Below are positions 58,090-64,000 of a stretch of DNA of 64,000 bases, piece after piece. The translations under genes were made by a program, and so were the position numbers. The DNA comes from Haemonchus contortus (Eukaryota; Nematoda; Chromadorea; Rhabditida; Trichostrongylidae). The stretch's first letter is position 1. The number at the start of each line of letters is the position of its first letter. Below the pieces are notes generated by a model. The model worked only from the letters and a program-made list of their open reading frames with translations. It made no database searches and was not told the origin of the DNA. The stretch covers positions 22,637,432-22,701,431 of the forward strand of contig LS997566.1 of NCBI GenBank assembly GCA_000469685.2. The letters run 5' to 3'.

Positions 58090-60395
58090 TTCATTTGTGA
58101 AATGCATAATAACAATCCGATTAAAATTAATTTGAAAGGGTAACCTGTTTATTTTTCCCAACGGCTCTTCAATAGTCGGAGAATGGTGTGGGGACTAAAA
58201 AGTGTCGGAAAGAATAGCTCGCCGACCCAGTTTTGGAGCGGGTGATGATTCCATTCAAAAATGTCGTATCCGATACAACTTCAGTTTCAGCAAAGTTACC
58301 ATCTACAACTTACCATAGGCATTTCCTTTAAATTGTACTGCCCGCATCGTACTGAGTAAATTCCCAATAAGGTGAGTTGTAGACTACAACACATGGTGAT
58401 CGCCGAGGATTGCTGATTCATCTTTTGTCTACGATGAATACCCCAAATTTTCTGATCTAGTCCAACCCGTGGCTACGAAGGAAGGTCACTTGAGGGTTTG
58501 CTCCAGCCGCCTCTCCTTTCACGTCAATTCTTCGCTTCAGGAGTTCTGAAAAATACAACTGGTTGTTAAGCGCTTATGTTGCGTACCGTACGTGTATTTG
58601 GCCTAAGCACGTCGAATAGTTGGGTTACGACTAGTGCCCGACCGGCCTACCACCCTCTACGGTCGATGCAATTTAAAGGCTCACTTCCCTATAAAAATGA
58701 TATAAGGATGAATTCGCAACCGCTAAGTCTGCCATGTGGGGCGCTGTCAGCTCGAAAAGCGGCTTACAATTAAATCGGAAGGAGTAGGGCTTCAAACCTG
58801 TATTCAGTGCATGCCACCCGAACGTGGTCATGTTTCAAAAAACTCGTGAAGGTGCGCCATTCAAAGTGGAGTAGGTATGTTGACAAGAACAAAATGATAT
58901 AGTAGATGAGATTAACATACAGTATAACCAGCAATTTCAATTTGGTCAATTCCAGATCGATCATGATATAAATATAATAACTAGGTGCAAAAAGAACGGA
59001 TCGACCTGCCAGGCCTCGAGGACAAGGCGTGCTCAATGGGTTGACAAAGGTGCGGGTGCAGAAGACTTCTCCAAACTCAAGATGCACGCTCAGATACGAT
59101 GTTATTTTTGTAATTTGCTAGACTGGTCTTTTTCTTTTTGAGTTACACTTCTTGAGTTTCCTTTTTCTTTAATGCAGTAATAAATCCTCACTTTTTTCTT
59201 TTCCATCCGAGCTCACTCGAAGGATGCTCTTTAGTACACTGAATAGTTGTTCGTTTTGCATGTCTAATGTTTTTGTAGCACAGACGGTTTCCAGAAAAAT
59301 GACTGCCCAAAAATTTTGAATATGCGCGTGCCTTCTATCTGATTAAAAAAGACAGGGATTTCAACGATTCTCGAAGCAAAAGGTGTGTTCAAGGGCCAGT
59401 GCTAGAGACAGTCACAACACTTCCGTTTCCGAGAAGAATGTCTCATCTATGCGAGGCTTGGAAGCTAGTTCAAGAGCAGCAGATACTTTGCCCCAGGTAG
59501 GTAGGAATTCGAGAAACTGATCCCTATGTATGGCCTTATCAGCTTTACAGTTCTGACCTCACCTCCTCAACTATCACATAATACGGAGTACACAGCATGC
59601 TGTAAAGGGAGCGAGATCTGGAAACGTCTACAGAACTCGACTTTGACTCCTTAGCTTTCAACTAGCACCCTGTTGAGCTCTTCATAACTCGAATGCGTTC
59701 TGTGGCATATGGTTACATGCTCAATGTCACGGACTGTTCGGCTGTTGCTTAACACATACCTCGTGCAAGAGGAACGCAAGGAGAGACTCGGGGCAATTCT
59801 GAGGAGAAAAGTGAGCGTGGTTCAAAAATGAAGTCTGCAACTTGAGAGGCCGAACAAAGTCGCCTGTCAGCGCTATAATAAGAACCGTGCGTCAGAAAAA
59901 TTTTTAACCACGACTGAGCAGATTGGATAACTAACTCATATTTCTAGGCAATAAATGATTGACGTAAATAAATGTGTTCGACTCGTTCCTATTTTAACTT
60001 TGTATATTTTTTGGTCTCGAGAATATCCACTACGAAGCTCTCTTTTTTCAGAAGGCACTAATGATGTGCTAGACATTTGACTAACAACGAAACGTCACCG
60101 CGACTGCTATGACAATTTTTAATTGATTCTGTAGACAATGTTCAACAGTTACTTACAAAATCCGGTAGCTTTTACGCGTTAACCCAGACAGAAAACTTGT
60201 CACTTTTTTTGAAAACTCGTTGTGTTGTTTTTCCTTTAACGACAAACCCCACTCCTGAACTACCTTACCCTTTTCTCTTCCACTCTCTCCTCTTATCTCT
60301 CTGCACAGTTCGTGCATACGAAACTCTTCTTTACTGCATTTGAGAAGTTTTGATATGAAGCATCATAAAAATACGCGTCTCCTTACAATGCACTC
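58090..60395. other. Intergenic between convergent host genes
   Basis: Short motif-free frames only (58576-58773 plus, 58770-59087 minus). Some AT-rich runs. I see no exon chain or transposon motif. Confidence 0.4.
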
Positions 60396-60401
60396 TTTAT
60401 T
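60396..60401 (-). terminator. Poly(A) signal AATAAA of CAP gene
   Basis: Plus-strand TTTATT, read as AATAAA on the minus strand, about 80 bases beyond the TAA stop of the CAP-family gene. Confidence 0.65.
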
Positions 60402-60480
60402 CTCTTCGACATCAAAATGGTTATGTGAAGCAAACAGCAGTGGATCAGTTGTGCTTGCTGTAGTCGTGTGAGTGGGCTTG

Positions 60481-63318
60481 TTATACGTTTGGCGGGCAAA
60501 GAGGAGTGTTTGGGTTTTTGACACACAGTCCATTTTTCGCGTTGCACGTTGAACCAGAGAAAGTGGAGCAATCGCTGTCGATCATGCATGGACCAGATCC
60601 GACTTCATAGATCATACCGAAGTAAGTCATGGCTGTGCTGGAAAGTGAAAATATTATTTACTAGAAATGAGTTGGGGTGGATTACCACACTGTTGTTGGG
60701 AAAAAAATTTCAAGTGCTCAAAAAATCTCAGATCTAACCGAATTTCTGACATCAATAAACTTTGCTTGTTATCGATCAACTTGTTCGATAACGTAGACAA
60801 GATAAAACGTTTCTGCTCAGTCAGAGCACCTTTCTTGGAAGTACTAATCGCGCGATAACCTCGATCCTTAGAAATGAAAACGCTTTTGTTAAGTTGATCG
60901 TCAGTGATAAGAAAGCAGAATAAATCCTTGAAAACCAACAAATTAACAGCGTAGGTGAGCGAAGGGATAAGAACTAAAACATTGTGTCGACCATTTATGT
61001 CATGTAACATCCCAAGATGCCACTACTGGATTAGTAGGATAAGGTGTGGAACGTATTTCAAAGCAGCGCATGCCGAATTTTCGCTCTACGCTATTTCTCG
61101 CCAATAAGTTGTTCCAAATATATGCATACCGACTTTGTCCGAAGAGGAGCACGATTGAAAAATGACGTCCCACACTCAGACTTTCATCAGCACATTTTTA
61201 CTTCTTCTTTGTTAAGTGCTTGCGGAATTACGATTATGGTGCAGCAGTCATCAGAGCAAGAATCTCGAGAAAAGAGAAAAAGGAATGAAGAAGAGAGAAG
61301 GAAAGACATATACCGAGAGCTGATTATGTTACTCTAAAATAAGGCACTGAAAGTTACCAGACATCGAATGCGCAATACACTTGCTTTTGGCCATAGCACG
61401 TATCGGTGCACCCTATGCTGACAGCGTACCCAGAAACCAACTGTAAAGTGTACATGTTGTTCATAAAAATGCATTTAAGATGGGCTCAGTGGCTGAGCTC
61501 ACTTGAGAAAATACAGTATAGTCAAAGTTGGGATCGTAGACGGCAGTACTGTTGATAAAAGTACCAAAATCGTGATTGTCCCACCACAGTTGGAATGCAG
61601 CTGCTATCGGGATAGGTGACGGCTTCCTTAATTATGAGAAATTTTTCTTTATCTTTTGTGTGATAACGGTTCTGTTCTTCGGTACACGGAATATATAATT
61701 TTCATAGTTCAACCTAATCCAATCGTGAAAGACCTTGTTTTCCAAAGAACTCTTCTATTTAACAAGCTACAAAAAATGGAGTACCCAGCGGAATTGAGTT
61801 GGGCTTGTTGGTTGCAGACCATCATTGCATATTCCTCAGCCGTGCAGGAATAGTTCTAAAAGTGTCTTGCTCATCACTGAATTTTTAGCAAGCACTAAAT
61901 TCTAGCTACAGACATTGACGCCCTGCACGATCGAGCGTAGCGGTTTGGAACCTACCAGGGGCATGGATATTTATAGCACAGTGCAACATGCACAAGACTC
62001 AAGAAAATTTGTTGCAGTGGTGTTTAAATACTCACTAGCACATAGATGTGTTTTCTTATGACAGTTTTACCTCTACTTATAGCTTCTAGTTTATTTCTTA
62101 ATGCAGTGAAAATCACTGCACTCACCCGTAAATCACTCACTTACCAGCTGGTACATGTTCTGGCTAGGTGGATACCCAAATACTCCGGTTGTTGCGATTG
62201 TACGATATGCGTTAGCCAGATACACAGAAAGTTTTCGTTTTTCGGGCGTCATGGTAGTGCCACTGATCTTGCAATTGAATTCTGCAATGTTTCTCATATC
62301 TAGTAGCTCACTCGAAAGAAAGCCTCTCAAATACTACACATACGGAATAAGTCTAGTAGAGCTTCATGGGCTACAAGTCAAGAATATTGGGCATTAAAAA
62401 CATGAATTGTGTGAGGGGTTATCGGAGCACTAGTTAAAAAAGCAAGACGCCACTGATACGCTTTCGTGTCGATTCTGTAGCGAAGGAATTTCAGTCAGTG
62501 CAGATATTGCAAAAAGCTACTACTTCATTATGCTATTCGTCGTCAATAAAGGGCAAACTTAGAACTTATATGAATTTTTCTCATGATCATTATAGGGGAT
62601 GCAGTTATTGTTTTATTCTTACACTTTTCACCTACAGTTCCTTGCCTCATTTGCTTCTCTTCGAAATTCGGAGGCTCATTTCATGCAAGCCCACCAATAT
62701 GCTGACTTCTCACCTGGATTTCGTTTTATTAGCTGTTTGCAAAGTGGTTGCCACTGAACCGAACGACACCTTTCACCTCACTGGAATTGCAGGAGGCAGT
62801 CTTGATACTTCTCAACTACTTCAACAGGACTCGGCTCTATACTTTTTATATAATTTTATATCGAAAGAGAGCGCTAGTGAATGTGATCAACACTAACGGT
62901 GATCTAATCCATTGATGACGACAAGGACGTAAAGCCCCAACGGCTCAAAATTATCGTAACGATAGCATTTCTAACAGAACATTGCTTGTGCTTTACTTAG
63001 TCATAACTGTCATGCTCCATTCATGCCAATGTTGGACTACTTTATTGGTGACTTCCCTCAAAGGTATTCCTAAAGAAGATCAAAAATTTTTGGCGTTCGA
63101 GAGCTTTTAATGGGGCATGATGGTGAATAAATGAACCTTTTTAGAAAACATATCTCGCCCATGAAACTACTCACCATTTTGAACAGCCTTTGTTGTTGAT
63201 TGGACTGGAGCCACCGAAGATACCAAAACCTATTCATTTATACTAAACAATTTTCTTGGAAAAGTGTTAAGGAAAGCGAACTGACCGTCAATGCAAGGAG
63301 TGTATAGCCCAGAAACAT
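60481..63318 (-). CDS. Secreted CAP-family (SCP/TAPS, ASP-like) protein, 7 exons, 219 aa
   Basis: Exons on the minus strand: 63318-63286, 63229-63175, 62281-62145, 61855-61785, 61626-61503, 61440-61358, 60637-60481; all six junctions have GT/AG and agreeing phase. A signal peptide ('FLGYTLLALTVLVSSVAPV', residues 2-20) is split between exons 1 and 2. The CAP domain follows: 'MTPEKRKLSVYLANAYRTIA', 'NYSCTAEEYAMMVC', 'AAAFQLWWDN', 'FSQLVSGYAVSIGC' and 'VYCAFDVC'. It ends in a Cys-rich tail, 'IYEVGSGPCMIDSDCST' to 'CPPNV'. Length and 12 cysteines fit the family, large in hookworms and other strongylids, whose secreted members act at the host interface. Odd: the CAP histidines are gone ('HN' reads 'AN' at 52-53; 'H-TQ' reads 'VFSQ' at 137-140). 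It is therefore a structural rather than metal-binding CAP protein, by inference. Confidence 0.92.
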
Positions 63319-63358
63319 CTTGATACCTTCCCATGATCACCACAGTGTCCTGTGTCTC

Positions 63359-63365
63359 TTAAATA
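63359..63365 (-). promoter_or_regulatory. TATA-like box upstream of CAP gene
   Basis: The minus strand reads TATTTAA about 41 bases before the chosen ATG. A second, out-of-frame ATG (about 63334) lies between it and the start codon and would open a short upstream frame if included in the mRNA. Confidence 0.4.
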
Positions 63366-64000
63366 CGCCTTGATTTGTAATGAGTGGGGGCACGTAAGCG
63401 AGCATGTTATTGGCGGCGTGATTATCTCCAGTAATACATTGCAAATTGACGTAGCAAAATACTTTGACAGCTCGGGAAATTTAGATATTTTTGCGAAACC
63501 ACAATGACTCTCTAGTTTTTCTTCTAAAATTAAAAGAGGGTATTATTGGAAGGACACGCAGCTTGATTATTACCACGATCTTCTATCGCCCCATGCTCAA
63601 AATTGACGTGGCAAAAGCACAACGAACGAACAAAAACATTCTGATTATTCCGAGTGACTACAATAGCTTTTACAACAACCACTACAGCATCTCATGCTGC
63701 AATGGTTGTTCTACAACAACCATTACAGCATGCTCGCATATTGTTACGGCAAAGCGGCACAACGGCTTGACAACAGTTTTTCAACGCATAATTTATGCGC
63801 CCCATGAACACCTCGAAACTATGTGAATATCGTGTGTTGACTGGCTTCTACCGAGGCTGACATAACATTTCATACCCGCTTCAACGGAGACGACACTCTT
63901 TCCATTAAACTCTCACAAACTATTGTTCTTCGGCCCCACCAATGTAAGTTTGGTAAAATTCTTTCTAAAGGACTGACCAACGATAACCAGTGAAGTTTCA
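63366..64000. other. No confident gene; small hairpins
   Basis: A 111-codon plus frame (63491-63826) is unrecognised. A near-perfect hairpin, ACAACCACTACAGCAT / ATGCTGCAATGGTTGT, lies at 63675-63709, with a repeat of the same words to 63731. A stretch ending in a good donor ('ccaccaatgtaagt', ~63937-63950) could be an exon, but nothing identifies it. Confidence 0.35.

Overview
The window is nematode nuclear DNA, most likely from a clade V (rhabditid/strongylid, hookworm-like) worm. The grounds are: a perfect copy of the nematode spliced leader SL1 inside a retrotransposon LTR; TTTCAG-type splice acceptors and small exons; CR1-like and RTE LINEs, BEL/Pao and mariner elements; and a secreted CAP (SCP/TAPS, 'ASP-like') gene. 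It is accessory, transposon-packed DNA. Two host genes could be reconstructed with confidence, both in the right third.

Left third (1-26 kb): a CR1-like LINE runs off the left edge (1-2265, minus). Repeats built of ~118-bp units follow. A second CR1-like LINE (7131-12130, minus) is split by a Helitron-like insert (9301-10433) that carries a 413-bp CA array. Then come an RTE LINE (12580-14943, minus), a dead Penelope-like element (15116-15826), two unrelated MITEs, a 78-bp palindrome, a mariner relic and a LINE 3' end (25110-25995, plus).

Middle (26-42 kb): a 3.2-kb foldback element with 1.35-kb arms (27275-30505); a Penelope terminal repeat (32405-32640); two MITEs of one family that also has a copy at 17 kb; a BEL/Pao LTR element with target duplication (33758-36836); and an internally deleted mariner (40674-41212). 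The BEL/Pao LTR carries the SL1 sequence about 33 nt downstream of a TATA-like box. It has gag but no pol, and a membrane-protein-like frame before gag.

Right third (42-64 kb): an eight-exon globin-like gene (42696-57914, plus, 369 aa predicted) holds three Penelope-like elements in two introns. Two of them are head to head, and the third has 298-bp inverted arms. Downstream lies a convergent seven-exon CAP-family secreted protein gene (60481-63318, minus, 219 aa), whose CAP histidines are replaced.

There is no operon or pathway logic here; the two host genes are independent. All exon structures are read by eye from splice signals, phase agreement and family motifs, with no transcript evidence. 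Percent identities are visual estimates.
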